Source of the DNA: an uncultured Opitutales bacterium
Lineage (GTDB): Bacteria; Verrucomicrobiota; Verrucomicrobiia; Opitutales; Intestinicryptomonadaceae
Assembly: GCA_900548185.1 (NCBI GenBank)
Contig: URJJ01000018.1
Location: 1-46,909, forward strand
DNA: 46,909 nucleotides
Reading direction: 5' to 3'
Part shown: positions 1 through 9,178 of the stretch, in pieces
How the letters are laid out: each line of letters opens with the position of its first letter
Numbering within the stretch: the stretch's first letter is position 1
Made by a program: the position numbers and the translations under genes
The notes under the pieces: model-generated
Database searches by the model: none
What the model was told of the DNA's origin: nothing
What the model saw: only the letters and a program-made list of their open reading frames with translations

Positions 1-39
1 TATTAAGCCTCGAAAAAAAGTCAGAAAAGAAACGCCCCA

Positions 40-74
40 ACGCCGGCTGACCGCGGGCTTTGCGGCGTCTTTTT
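40..74 (+). terminator. Probable Rho-independent terminator of an upstream gene
   Basis: ACGCCG at 40-45 pairs with CGGCGT at 63-68 and is followed at once by CTTTTT. It would end a plus-strand transcript entering from the left of the window. It lies just before the first gene, so that gene probably has its own promoter or depends on read-through. The loop is long (17 nt), which lowers confidence. Confidence 0.5.
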
Positions 75-117
75 GGGATTTCACGGACACGGACGGCAGG
101 GCGCAACTGGTGGAATC

Positions 118-3100
118 ATGATAAAAGGGACAGCATTCGGAAAAAGAAAGGGGTTTGCCCTGATTCTTGCAATCGGCGCAATGTCTTTTATGGTTTTGCT
201 TACCCTGGCCCTGTCGTCCGTTATAAGCGCGAAACTCCGCCTTGTAGGCGCGCAGAAGGATATGAGGGCGGCACGCAGCAATGCGGTTTTGGGAATGAGC
301 GTGGCCATCTCGGAATTGCAGCGCACCCTGGGGAAGGACAACGCTGTGAGTTTTCCGGCCTCCGTTTTCGACGCCGACATCGACACTCCCAAAATAGACG
401 GGGTTCTTGCCCCGTATGTGCTGGGGGCCCTCGAAATCAGAAAGGACGCCCGCGAATACACGCCTTACGAGCTGCAGATGGAGCAGTCGGCCATCTCGGA
501 AAAGCTCCGCGCAGGCGGCGAGGTTCCGGAAGTAACCTGGCTGGTTTCCGGCCGGCGGCGCATGAAAAACCCGATAGTGGAATCTCCGGAAACTTTGGCG
601 CACGAAAGCGTGACTCTAGCCAGGTACAAGGCTTTGGAGAGCTATCCGGAGGAATATGGCGGCCTGGTCAATTCCCGGCTGAAAAGCGAGGTCGTCGAGG
701 TGAAGGCGGGAAAGGTCGGCCTCGGGCGGAACTCTTCCGGCTCCTACGCGTTTTGGATTTCTGACGAGAGCCTGAAGGCGAAAATCAACCTGGCGCGCCC
801 CGAAAAATATCTGGGAGAGGATATGGGCGACGCCCAGAGCTGCGAGGCCCCGGCCGATTCAAGGGTCCCCCAGATTTCCAACACTAGTTTTGTCGAGGAT
901 GTCGCCGGCCTCGGGCTCAATCCCTTCCTTTCCGATTTCAACGATGAAAATTCAAAGTGCGTGGCAAAAATTGGCAGCCTTTCAGAACTGGCGCTGGCGG
1001 ATTCAAATCTCGCCGAATGGGCCAGGGACAATATGGGCGACTGGACGGCCTCCTCCGTCGGGCTTCCCGTGGACGTGACGCAGGGAAGGCTGAAGCAGGA
1101 CCTCAGCGCCTACATATATGGCGGCAGGGGGCTGGACGACAGGGATCCGATAATACGCGGCGGGGGCAGGCAGAGCGACGGGAGCTATTCGGGCGCGGAT
1201 TTCGGCCTGGAAAGCTACGCCAGGAACCTCCCGACCTTCGGGCTTCTCAGAACCTGGGCAAACATCGCCGAAAACGTCGATAGCTTTGACGACGGGGTCG
1301 ATCCACGCCCGCATGTAATAGACCAGTCAAAACCGCAGCAGCACGGTATTTACCCCGTGATTAACAGCATCAAGTGGATTATGGTTCCCGCGTACAGCAT
1401 AAGCGGCGGGAGCATTTCCGATATAAGGAAGGGGGATGAGGCGGCTGTAAACCTTTCCATGGTGATATGGCCCAGGATAGTAATCTGGAACCCGCACAAC
1501 GTCAAACTGAATCCCTCCGACTATCTCATACGCATTTATATGCCGTTCAGGGTTAAGATTGGCCCGGACCCCGACTTCGCCAGCGCCCGCACGAGATGGA
1601 GGGTCTATGAAGACGGGCAGAAAAAGGGCGACGTGGTTGTGAATTACAAGGCCACGGAAAGCAAGCGCGTCCATTTCGGAGACCTTTTCAAAAATTGCGC
1701 TGCGGACAACAAAATGCCCGTGATGACGTTCCAGGTCGAGAATTTGGAGCTGCGCCCCGGCGAATCCGTCGAGCTTAATGTCCGCAGCGGCGGCTCGCAT
1801 ATGGAGACTTACGCAGACCTTCCATATTCGGATATCGGATTGAAAAACATGCTTCAACCCAGCATGATAAGCATCTTTGACGGGCCGAACGACACCGCCA
1901 GGGCCATGGAAAGGCAGTGCATAAAAATCGATTTGGGCATCCAAATGACAATCGACAGCGTGCAGGGCGCCGACATTCTGCCCGACGGGCTGGAATACAT
2001 GCCCGACGGAACTTGGAGGCACGAGGATGAGGGCGGCAGGGTTACGGTTGTAAAGCCGTTTTCCCACCTGATATACGAGTCAAACCCCGGGATATACCGG
2101 GAGAAGCCCGCGCTTCCGTATCTCGAAACCACGGTGTCGGACACGGACAAGTGGCGCATAATAGAAGAGGCTTACAAAGGCTCCTCAAAACGCGGGGGGT
2201 ATGAAATCATTCTCAAGAAAAGCGGCGAACGCCTTTTCAAGTCCGACATGACCGAATGGGAAAGCTCCGCCGGCATCATATCCGATGCGAACCGCGGCCG
2301 CGCCAGCAGCGAAATGTCCCTGGGCTTCGGTGAAGGGGGGCTGACGGGAAGGCTGAACGACTATCTCCAGGCAGACCAGTATTCCGCCGTGATAAATCCC
2401 GAGGACGTCCTTTTCGATTGCGACATGGGCGAGGAGGACATGTCCAAAAACTGCCGTGTGGCCTTTGTAATAAAAGACGCGGGGGGCGTCTTGGACGTAG
2501 TTTACAAGGGCGTTTGGGAGAGCGACAAATTCGTGCGCAACATAAGGCTTCCGGATTTCTTCATCACAAACAACATGATTTTCACTGCGGCAAACTATCG
2601 CGCCCCGTCGCTCGTCTCCGGGGATTTGGACGATGGCGCCGTCCTGAAGAAAGCGGGCGACAAGCTTGGGAAATACGAAGCCGCAAAGCTCAATTTCGCG
2701 CTCGCACACCGGTATATGCGCAGAAGCTTCCGCTTCGACGCATTTTTCGGCAAACGCGACGGTGGGCTCAAGCAGCTCGACTATACTGGCATGTATTCCT
2801 GGAAAGTGGGCGAACCCATAACATTCCCTCCGGGCGCCTACGGGGACGGCGGGACGCCGGAGATACTCACAAACAGCCTTCTTGCCAGGTATAAATCCGG
2901 GGACGGCTTCAGCCGGCGCTTCGGCGAGCCGCTTTTTATGAGCGGATACAGCGGCTACCCCTTCGACTCGATGATTTCCGCCCCGTTCGACTATCCCCGA
3001 GGCGAAAACGACATAATGTCGCTGGGGATGTTCAGCCGAGCCAACCTTTCCCCCATGGTTTGGCAGCCGACTTTCGCCTTTGGAAATTCCTATGTATCGC

Positions 3101-4287
3101 CGTATATGGACAGGGAAAACGTGGTCGAACAAAAGGCAATAAACGAAAACGAGCTTGTTGACATATGCTATCTTCTTAACGCGTCGATGTGGGACAGGTT
3201 TTATCTGAGCACCATCCCGCAGAGCGATTTGTCTTTCGAGCCCCGCGCCGGAATGCGCCTGCCAAACACCAGGCTTTTCCTGAAATCGGCGCCCGATGAA
3301 AAAGGGAAGCTCGCGGACTCCGACGAGGCCTTTGAGAACTCGGCGGCATATGTCGGCGTCGACGGGGCCTTCAATGTTAACTCAACCTCTTACGAGGCTT
3401 GGCGGGCCGTGCTGGGAGGAATGCTCGGCACCAGGAAAAAAACGGCGCTTGGAGAATACATAAACAGCGCAGAGCAGGGATCGGACGACCCAGACAACCT
3501 CAAAATGCCGAATCCGGGCGATCTCCACCCCCTTTCGGTTCCCGAAACGAAGGAGTGCTTCACATGGGTTGACACCACGGTGGGCCGGATGATAAGCGAA
3601 TCGGAAATAGACATGCTCGCCCGGGAAATAGTGAGGGAGGTGAAAATCAGGGCGCCGTTTTTCAGCCTTTCTGATTTTGTCAACAGGAGGCTCATGCGAT
3701 ATTCCGACATAGGGGACGATGAAAATTTGAAATACCAGAGCCTCATGGGGACTTTGGCGGCCGCAATAAGAAAATGCGAGCTAATCGAGGACAGGCCCGA
3801 ATATTTTTTCAATGACAAGAGCTTGGACTTCAGAGTGAGCCGCATCGACAAACCTGACGGATATTCGTACGTCTACAACATCTCCACCCTTTCGGCATTC
3901 AGCCCCAACAGCAGCGACAAGCGCGACCTCGGCGAACAGGTGAAACGCAATGAGGGCCAATATATAGAGCACGCGATTTGCACGCCCTACGACAAGGCAA
4001 AGTGGGCGCATAAAACTGTCGGCCTCAGGGGGCTTTTGGGGCAGTCCGACCTGCTTTCGGCAATCGCCCCGGTCATAAGCGTCCGCGGCGACACTTTCAC
4101 GATACGCGCGTACGGTGAAAGCAAAAACCCCATGACCGGGGCGGTATCAAGGGCCTATTGCGAGGCAGTCGTGCAGAGGACTTCTGAACCCGTTGACGCG
4201 GGCGACGGCATCGTCGCCCCCGAATCGCCATTCGGCAGAAGGTTCGGCGTGGTTTCCTTCCGCTGGCTTACTCCGGCGGAACTTTGA
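118..4287 (+). CDS. Verru_Chthon cassette protein A-like exported protein
   Basis: A 1389-residue protein, not an enzyme I can name. The N-terminus has a basic stretch (KRKGF, residues 9-13) followed by a long hydrophobic segment with small residues (about residues 13-37), as in type IV prepilin-like proteins. The rest is a long soluble region rich in Asp, Gly, Tyr and Trp without obvious repeats. This architecture and length match the family known from Verrucomicrobiota as Verru_Chthon cassette protein A, usually found with shorter pseudopilin-like partners B-D; those would have to lie left of the window. A TTG at 73 is also in frame, but ATG 118 is preferred: it has GGTGGA five bases upstream and puts the basic/hydrophobic segment at the true N-terminus. 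The lipoprotein gene 54 bp downstream is probably co-transcribed. The role may be in a surface or secretion apparatus, which is inference. Confidence 0.7.
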   Translation: MIKGTAFGKRKGFALILAIGAMSFMVLLTLALSSVISAKLRLVGAQKDMRAARSNAVLGMSVAISELQRTLGKDNAVSFPASVFDADIDTPKIDGVLAPYVLGALEIRKDAREYTPYELQMEQSAISEKLRAGGEVPEVTWLVSGRRRMKNPIVESPETLAHESVTLARYKALESYPEEYGGLVNSRLKSEVVEVKAGKVGLGRNSSGSYAFWISDESLKAKINLARPEKYLGEDMGDAQSCEAPADSRVPQISNTSFVEDVAGLGLNPFLSDFNDENSKCVAKIGSLSELALADSNLAEWARDNMGDWTASSVGLPVDVTQGRLKQDLSAYIYGGRGLDDRDPIIRGGGRQSDGSYSGADFGLESYARNLPTFGLLRTWANIAENVDSFDDGVDPRPHVIDQSKPQQHGIYPVINSIKWIMVPAYSISGGSISDIRKGDEAAVNLSMVIWPRIVIWNPHNVKLNPSDYLIRIYMPFRVKIGPDPDFASARTRWRVYEDGQKKGDVVVNYKATESKRVHFGDLFKNCAADNKMPVMTFQVENLELRPGESVELNVRSGGSHMETYADLPYSDIGLKNMLQPSMISIFDGPNDTARAMERQCIKIDLGIQMTIDSVQGADILPDGLEYMPDGTWRHEDEGGRVTVVKPFSHLIYESNPGIYREKPALPYLETTVSDTDKWRIIEEAYKGSSKRGGYEIILKKSGERLFKSDMTEWESSAGIISDANRGRASSEMSLGFGEGGLTGRLNDYLQADQYSAVINPEDVLFDCDMGEEDMSKNCRVAFVIKDAGGVLDVVYKGVWESDKFVRNIRLPDFFITNNMIFTAANYRAPSLVSGDLDDGAVLKKAGDKLGKYEAAKLNFALAHRYMRRSFRFDAFFGKRDGGLKQLDYTGMYSWKVGEPITFPPGAYGDGGTPEILTNSLLARYKSGDGFSRRFGEPLFMSGYSGYPFDSMISAPFDYPRGENDIMSLGMFSRANLSPMVWQPTFAFGNSYVSPYMDRENVVEQKAINENELVDICYLLNASMWDRFYLSTIPQSDLSFEPRAGMRLPNTRLFLKSAPDEKGKLADSDEAFENSAAYVGVDGAFNVNSTSYEAWRAVLGGMLGTRKKTALGEYINSAEQGSDDPDNLKMPNPGDLHPLSVPETKECFTWVDTTVGRMISESEIDMLAREIVREVKIRAPFFSLSDFVNRRLMRYSDIGDDENLKYQSLMGTLAAAIRKCELIEDRPEYFFNDKSLDFRVSRIDKPDGYSYVYNISTLSAFSPNSSDKRDLGEQVKRNEGQYIEHAICTPYDKAKWAHKTVGLRGLLGQSDLLSAIAPVISVRGDTFTIRAYGESKNPMTGAVSRAYCEAVVQRTSEPVDAGDGIVAPESPFGRRFGVVSFRWLTPAEL

Positions 4288-4341
4288 CGGCAAACGCGGA
4301 AAACCGGAATTATTTTAAATCTGACAGATGGAAAAATAAGC

Positions 4342-5106
4342 ATGGAAAAAAGCCTTTTTAAAACAATGCGCAACGCCGCGGCTATGGGCGCGCTCTTTTG
4401 CCTGGGCGGCTGCGCGACAATGGGGCAGGGCCTAACTTTGGGGCGCGACGCCCCCGAGGGGTTTTCATGGGGCGCCCCTTCTCCCTCGGAAATGAGTTTC
4501 CGCGCGCTTTCAATGGACGGAAAGCCTTACACGCTTTATATGAAAACGGGCGACTTCTTCGCCCCGGTTGAGTTCTCGCCCTCGCGCAGCCTTGCCGGAA
4601 AATATCCGGCGCCGCTTTCCTCCAAAATCGAATTTTATGAACGCAGCGCAGAGGGCGGAAAAACGTTTTTCGCTCCCGTTTTGACCGTTCAAAGCGACGG
4701 GGTAAGGGACGCCGTATTCGCCGTATCCGCAAGCGGGGATGGAAAATTCAAATCCGTGTGCGTGGACATAGGTTTGGAAAAGATGCCTTTGGCAAGTTTC
4801 AGCGTGGTGAATATGTCGCCGCGGAATATGGGCTTCACTCTGGGGAGGTCGAGCTTCATGTTGAAACCCTTTGGATCCAAGACGGAGGCCTTTCCCTCGG
4901 GCGAGCCTGAAATCAAAAGCGCGACATTGAGAACTTACGATGTTGGAAACCCGAAAGCCCCGAAACTGATTATCTCGAAAACATATAGCTTTTGGACGGA
5001 CAAACGCATGGTGGTTTTTGTCTTTGACCTTCCGCGCGCAAGCGACGAGGGGTTTACCGACAACAACATTCCCGCCAGCATAATGTACGACAGGGGGCCG
5101 CGCTGA
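4342..5106 (+). CDS. Predicted lipoprotein next to the Verru_Chthon-like gene
   Basis: A 254-residue protein. A basic N-terminus and a hydrophobic stretch end in the lipobox LGGC (Cys at about residue 24), so it should be processed by signal peptidase II and anchored in a membrane. The mature part has no motif I recognise; it looks beta-rich, with alternating hydrophobic residues and many Phe, Ser and Gly. ATG 4342 is the only sensible start because it immediately precedes the signal peptide; GGA at 4330 may serve as a weak ribosome site. It follows the long prepilin-like gene by 54 bp on the same strand and is followed by a terminator at 5130, so the two probably form one unit. A periplasmic partner of the upstream protein is plausible but unproven. 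Confidence 0.75.
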   Translation: MEKSLFKTMRNAAAMGALFCLGGCATMGQGLTLGRDAPEGFSWGAPSPSEMSFRALSMDGKPYTLYMKTGDFFAPVEFSPSRSLAGKYPAPLSSKIEFYERSAEGGKTFFAPVLTVQSDGVRDAVFAVSASGDGKFKSVCVDIGLEKMPLASFSVVNMSPRNMGFTLGRSSFMLKPFGSKTEAFPSGEPEIKSATLRTYDVGNPKAPKLIISKTYSFWTDKRMVVFVFDLPRASDEGFTDNNIPASIMYDRGPR

Positions 5107-5129
5107 TTCCGCTCCCCTGCTTCCGTAGG

Positions 5130-5158
5130 GCGCCTGCGCTTCGGCAAGGCGCATTTTA
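5130..5158 (+). terminator. Terminator marking the end of core DNA before the AT-rich island
   Basis: GCGCCT at 5130-5135 pairs with AGGCGC at 5147-5152, with a TTCG-containing loop, followed by ATTTTAG. It ends the lipoprotein transcript. Base composition changes from GC-rich to AT-rich within about 20 bases after it. Confidence 0.6.
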
Positions 5159-5159
5159 G

Positions 5160-5846
5160 ACTCCCGACCCGTTGGAATATGTAGATAACTTTAACCCATA
5201 TATCTATTGCGGTCAAAACCCATGGGGTCGGTGGGATCCGCTGGGATTGACAGTTGAAGATGGAAGTAAAAATTTAGGCGTCTTGAGAGTATGGGCGAAT
5301 CAAATTTATGATGCGCAAAAAGCTGCCAATGGTGATAAATCTTCTGCAGAAATAGAGCAGAGGCGTGCGGAAACAAATTTAGGGTTTGATAAGTCTGCAA
5401 TCAATGGCTAATGCTGCTGAAAAATTGAGTTCTTTACATCCTGCCATAAATATTGCTAGTTCTATAACTGGTGAACCGCTTGCAGATAATGAAAAATTCT
5501 CGGGAAGCGATAGGATATTGGAAGGGGTATCCGATATACCAATAGTAGGAATCATTGGAAAGATTACTGGAAAAGTTGGAATGGGTTAAGAAAGTTTTTG
5601 GGGAAAATGATAAATTGATAGAATGCTCAAAGATAAGGGATATTCTACGCGGGGAGTAGATCCAAAGAATGGAAGGGGTGGATATGTAAAACAAAGCGAT
5701 CATTTTATATTGATGATGGCATAAATAAAAAAGGGAAAAAAGTAGAACCGAAACATGTAGATGCTAACTACAAGAAAGATATCGGACTAGAAAAGAAAAA
5801 ATACCGATTGAGTGATTATGAAAAATATTATATTTTTATTCTATGA
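5160..5846 (+). pseudogene. Rhs core end plus degraded toxin tip
   Basis: The reading frame opens at 5160 directly after a TAG, with TPDPLEYVDN, NPYIYCGQNPWGRW and DPLGL. This is the conserved C-terminal end of an Rhs/YD-repeat core, where variable toxin domains begin. The huge core that should precede it is absent. The downstream tip is broken by several frame changes: a first segment stops at 5411, a second (with ASSITGEP, SDIPIVGIIGKITG) stops near 5589, a third is readable around 5623-5725 (GYSTRGVDPKNGRGGYVKQS, then DHFIL), and a last one (KKVEPKHVDANYKKDIG) ends at 5846. The toxin activity cannot be named. The end overlaps the start of the next gene by about 29 bases, the usual toxin-immunity arrangement. 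I infer an orphan toxin tip left by recombination within Rhs core sequence. Confidence 0.75.
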
Positions 5847-6267
5847 TGGTGAATTAGAAGTTTATTTAGATCAGTCTTCTTTGAAATATTTTATTTCTGA
5901 AATAAATAAAGTTATAGAAAGTGAATACCATAGTATTGATATTCTAAATATCAAAGGCTTGTCTAATGATTATACAATTAACTCAATAAAAGTTAAGTTA
6001 GAGCATTCTGTGAATCCAGATTACTTTTGTATTGAATATTTGGATACTTTTTTACTGTTCACATTTTCTGTAAAATCTGTTTATTCTTTTTTGCGTGTTC
6101 TTAATCATCTGGCTGATAAGTTGCTAACTAAAAGTATTGATCATGAACATTTCTTTTCTGGTGAATATGGCGGGGATGATTTAGCTGATTATGGAACAAA
6201 CCCAGATTCTACTGTTGTAAAGATGATGACAATACGTGTCGCTCATAATATAGAATCAGTGATATAA
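5818..6267 (+). CDS. Probable immunity protein (Imm32-like) for the Rhs tip
   Basis: A 149-residue acidic, soluble protein. ATG 5818 is preferred to the in-frame GTG at 5812; either start lies inside the end of the broken toxin tip, typical of translationally coupled toxin-immunity pairs. The C-terminal third contains HEHFFSGEYGGDDL, which resembles from memory the His-His/GG-[DN]-EL pattern of Imm32-type immunity proteins; this family link was not checked. A protein like this would bind and block the cognate toxin in the cytoplasm. Unlike the toxin, this reading frame is intact, fitting selection to keep immunity. Codons are very AT-rich compared with genes left of 5158. Confidence 0.6.
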   Translation: MKNIIFLFYDGELEVYLDQSSLKYFISEINKVIESEYHSIDILNIKGLSNDYTINSIKVKLEHSVNPDYFCIEYLDTFLLFTFSVKSVYSFLRVLNHLADKLLTKSIDHEHFFSGEYGGDDLADYGTNPDSTVVKMMTIRVAHNIESVI

Positions 6268-6505
6268 AAATATATGTGCTCTCTATACTATGGGGTATGG
6301 AGTCCATAGTTAACAGATTGTAAATACTTAACTGGATAAAAGTAATAATAGAGGCATTGTTGGATCGACTGATATGAATGATGCTTGCATTGTTGTTTTT
6401 ACTATGGATGGCGTATTTCAATCGTATCCCTGCAAGTCACTAAAAAACTATTGGAGTTCTGTGATATTTTTGCATATTCTATTGAATGATTAAAAACGAT
6501 TAGAT
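6268..6505 (+). other. AT-rich spacer with a short orphan reading frame
   Basis: No complete gene. A 39-codon frame at 6374-6493 begins MNDACIVVFTMDG and ends LLND. Reading upstream in the same frame gives NRGIVGSTD before it, so it is more likely the tail of a lost gene than a small gene. The stretch lies between an immunity gene and a secreted protein gene and is best seen as a degraded cassette remnant. Confidence 0.35.
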
Positions 6506-7750
6506 ATGAAATATATTCTTACAATTTTTTTCAGCATCTTTTCTTGCTTTATTTCTTTTGGGCAGGAAAAAATTCCTGAAAACTCGCCAATTTTTAAAAC
6601 ATGTGGAACATGGGAAATTGTTTCTGGCGATATTGACCGCAGGATATCATGTATATATAGTTCAAATGGAAATGTCATTGTTCAAACGTTTCATGATATA
6701 GAGATATTACGTGATTCTAGCACAAATATATTGTTGCCGTCTGATTATTATTTAACTGAGAAATTTCTGTATACTACTTTTCTGAAAGAGTATAATTTGT
6801 ATCTAACCAGAGTCTATTTTGGAAATGATAACAATTCTGCATATTTATCAACTTATTTTGATGATATACGCTACTCTTGTTTCGGATCAAAAGATGACAT
6901 TGACTTAATTCAATATCCACTAGAATTTAATTCGGAGCCTGTAAAGATAAACTGCCGTAAGACTTTGATCGAGCCAGATATAATGCAATCTAAGACCAAA
7001 CTTGAAGATAATAAAGATGTATGCTTGGAGTACAGGCGTATTGATATAAAAATAGATGAGAATTTTTTGTTACAAAATGACTTGAATGCTCTTTTTTATG
7101 ATTCCTTAAAACAACAAATACCTTCGATAAAAACTTATAAGGACTTATATTTATATTTTACAGAACTTGCTGCGGATTCGCCGTTTTTTTCGATAAAGGA
7201 AAAAATTCTATCTGCATCAGATTTGATATCAAAACTAAACGGAAATTGGACTTATAAATCAAAGGACTCCGTAGCGGAATGTAGATTTGAAACAATTAAT
7301 AAATCAAATAGCTTTTTATTGTTTTTAGCAGATACTATTAATTCTGATGTTGATTTATTCTTTTCAAAAATTTCATTGAATTGGTATTCTCTGAGTCCCA
7401 ATCCGGGGCCACGTAATATAATAAAAATTGCAAAATTTAAAATCCCATATCAGTACATATCATACGATTTTCTTTTAGGGAATATATCGCTTTCTCGTGG
7501 GTACGAATATATAGTAAAAGATGGCGACTATTATTATTACTTGAAGGATCGGTCAAATTTCTTGCTTAAATCAAAATTCAAAAATGAATATATTTTTGAG
7601 GGTTGGAGGCTTCATAAAACTGAAGATGGAAAGATAAGGCGTGAAGTTGTTCAACTTAAATGGATGATAAATTCAGGCCATAATAAAATAGATGAATTCG
7701 TAAATTTTGGTTCGGGATGGATTCATTGTGCTATAATTTCTCGGGACTGA
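6506..7750 (+). CDS. Secreted protein of unknown function (GxW/GNW type)
   Basis: A 414-residue protein with an N-terminal signal peptide: a short basic start, a hydrophobic core rich in Phe and Ile, and an SFGQ-type cleavage region near residue 22. No known domain is recognised. Two places have a GxW pattern, CGTWEIVSGD near residue 35 and LNGNWTYKSKD near residue 246. The later part is Tyr-rich and probably beta-stranded. The protein at 10106-11515 has a comparable layout (signal peptide, long acidic middle, then LTGNWIWRD), so they may be distant paralogs. The last codons, GWIHCAIISRD, lie in a 225-bp segment duplicated at 9137-9361. Position among immunity genes suggests a related task, perhaps periplasmic, but this is inference. 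Confidence 0.65.
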   Translation: MKYILTIFFSIFSCFISFGQEKIPENSPIFKTCGTWEIVSGDIDRRISCIYSSNGNVIVQTFHDIEILRDSSTNILLPSDYYLTEKFLYTTFLKEYNLYLTRVYFGNDNNSAYLSTYFDDIRYSCFGSKDDIDLIQYPLEFNSEPVKINCRKTLIEPDIMQSKTKLEDNKDVCLEYRRIDIKIDENFLLQNDLNALFYDSLKQQIPSIKTYKDLYLYFTELAADSPFFSIKEKILSASDLISKLNGNWTYKSKDSVAECRFETINKSNSFLLFLADTINSDVDLFFSKISLNWYSLSPNPGPRNIIKIAKFKIPYQYISYDFLLGNISLSRGYEYIVKDGDYYYYLKDRSNFLLKSKFKNEYIFEGWRLHKTEDGKIRREVVQLKWMINSGHNKIDEFVNFGSGWIHCAIISRD

Positions 7751-7933
7751 TATCGGAATGCAGATTGGGGAAAGAGATAGTTATGAATGTCATTAAAGTT
7801 TTTCTTTATATATTTCTCTTATATCCAATGTTGTTGCTGTCCCAAGATATATTTCCGGCTCATCTTAAAATGGAACGCTTTTATGGCGTATGGAGTTCTG
7901 AGAAAGCGATTCTGAAGTATGAAAAGATATCTG
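7709..7933 (+). repeat. 225-bp direct repeat, left copy
   Basis: This segment recurs at 9137-9361 with no gaps and about seven mismatches, most in the first 85 bases. It covers the last codons of one gene (GWIHCAIISRD and stop), a short spacer, and the first about 50 codons of a secreted protein. Outside the segment the copies diverge completely. Confidence 0.9.
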
Positions 7934-8007
7934 ACAGATTCATCTCATTGGAGGTGATTGATACTGTTTTTTCCCGAGCGAAAAATTGTCAATGGAGCTT
8001 TTCTTAG
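7783..8007 (+). pseudogene. Truncated secreted protein, copy 1
   Basis: ATG 7783 opens a frame with a clear signal peptide (hydrophobic core VFLYIFLLYPMLLL, then SQDIFPAH) and a FYGVWSSEK motif resembling the GxW pattern of the neighbouring secreted protein. The first 50 residues are repeated at 9211. After YEKIS the two copies have different tails, and here the frame ends after only 74 residues at 8007. The family probably needs several hundred residues, so I read it as a 5' fragment left by rearrangement. A short functional secreted peptide cannot be excluded. Confidence 0.55.
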
Positions 8008-8150
8008 AAGCTACTTCCCGTTTGTATACTTCGAATTATATTTTGTCCTACTCTCATGGGTTAAATCTTTTTATTCCAATGCTATAATTTGCTGGAAAAA
8101 TTTATGTTAAAGGATTAAAAACAGAAAAAGACCTTGGAAAATAAGTATAT
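8008..8150 (+). other. Remnant sequence before the Imm26 gene
   Basis: No complete gene. Short frames can be read, including one ending KIYVKGLKTEKDLGK with its stop just before the Imm26 start. Such a tail directly in front of an immunity gene would fit the last residues of a lost toxin domain, but it is too short to classify. Confidence 0.3.
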
Positions 8151-8657
8151 ATGGAAACAATAAAACGACAGCAAAGAACGCCTGGTGCTATTTTACGAAT
8201 AGACCTAGGTAAAGGATATTGCAATTATGCCCAAATTTTAGAACAGGGTTTAGCCTTTTTTGATATCCATACAAAAACAAAAGACTTACCAGATCTAAAT
8301 ATACTTTTAAGAACTCCAGTGTTATTTATAATTGAGGTGTATAATGATATAATAACTAAAGGTCGCTGGTTAAAAGTGGGAAAATTGCCAATTCGGGATG
8401 ATTTGAAAAATCCACCATTACAGTACATACAGGATCCTTGGACTAAAAAGTTTCGCTTATATCATCCTTTAACAGGCGAAATAACACCTGCAACTGAAAA
8501 GCAAGCTGAAGGTTTGGAACGTGCATCTGTTTGGGATTATAACCATGTAGAAGATAGATTAAGAGACCATTATGCCGGACGTAAATGCGAATGGCTTGAT
8601 GATTTTTGGCGCAAGGAACAGAAAGAAAAGAGCGTATTAGAAAGAAGTAATAAATAA
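8151..8657 (+). CDS. Imm26 family immunity protein
   Basis: A 168-residue soluble protein. The pattern RTPGAILRIDLGKGYCNYAQ near the N-terminus, LLRTPVLF in the middle, and TKGRWLKVGKLPI followed by PPLQYIQDP matches the Imm26 family, predicted immunity proteins encoded beside polymorphic toxins. It would neutralise a toxin by direct binding in the cytoplasm. No intact toxin gene precedes it, so it is an orphan. Its stop overlaps the next start (TAATG at 8655-8659), so the two are translationally coupled. The pair lies between the two 225-bp direct repeats and could be gained or lost as one unit. Family assignment is from recognised motifs. Confidence 0.8.
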   Translation: METIKRQQRTPGAILRIDLGKGYCNYAQILEQGLAFFDIHTKTKDLPDLNILLRTPVLFIIEVYNDIITKGRWLKVGKLPIRDDLKNPPLQYIQDPWTKKFRLYHPLTGEITPATEKQAEGLERASVWDYNHVEDRLRDHYAGRKCEWLDDFWRKEQKEKSVLERSNK

Positions 8658-8956
8658 TGATAGAGGATTGGCCGTTTTGCGAGGAAAGAAATGTAGTTGT
8701 ACTAACTACAAAGGATGTTGTGTTTGGAGCTAACGATATATTGTACGTATATCATGATTTGGATGATGGTATGTGGCAGTTTCATTCTCATTTATATCCA
8801 ACGAAAGATGAGGCTTCTGTTGTCGCATTGGAAGTAGTGTATTCTATCGATAAATCAATAGGTGAACTTTCAGATTTGCCATTAGGTTATTTTGCGCACC
8901 GAAAAACTAAAAATGATTCTTGGATTATAGAAAGAGATGATGAAGAATTTGAATAA
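8657..8956 (+). CDS. Small HDxDDGxWQF-type protein, likely immunity
   Basis: A 99-residue acidic protein beginning MIEDWPFCEERNVVVLTT, with a central YHDLDDGMWQFHSH motif and a C-terminal LSDLPLGYFAHR segment. Small bacterial proteins with a DWPF start, a HDxDDGxWQF core and a LADLPxG end form a conserved but poorly characterised family, recalled from memory. It overlaps the Imm26 gene by one base and is therefore co-translated. By context it is a second immunity or accessory factor of the same cassette. No catalytic motif, signal peptide or membrane segment is visible. The biochemical function is unknown. Confidence 0.65.
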   Translation: MIEDWPFCEERNVVVLTTKDVVFGANDILYVYHDLDDGMWQFHSHLYPTKDEASVVALEVVYSIDKSIGELSDLPLGYFAHRKTKNDSWIIERDDEEFE

Positions 8957-8989
8957 TATGGCAGATTTAGCGAACACACAAAAAATTGA

Positions 8990-9178
8990 GGACACTTCGG
9001 CCTCTTAAGCGAAGGCAAACGTTGGAGGCATTTAGTTTGTAGTCTTGATAGAAAAGTATTTAAAATGTTTGAAAAAGGAGATCATGGAGGATTAAGTCTT
9101 CATGCTCATCCATATTACAGAAACAAATTATCGGGCGGTTTGGGATGGATTCATTGTGCTATAATTTCTAGGGACTGA
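8990..9178 (+). pseudogene. C-terminal gene fragment fused into the right repeat
   Basis: An open frame after a TGA at 8987 reads HFGLLSEGKRWRHLVCSLD, then KVFKMFEKGDHGG and LSLHAHP, and continues in frame into the repeat-encoded GWIHCAIISRD and stop at 9178. It has no ATG near its beginning, so the 5' part is missing. The protein is not recognised; the same last 11 residues end the secreted protein at 7750, because both genes share the repeat. It could be the last part of another toxin or immunity protein. Confidence 0.45.

Noticed and set aside
1327..3132. Minus-strand frames of 246 and 315 codons under the first gene
   Set aside because: They are antisense shadows of the long prepilin-like gene with no start signals and no family features.
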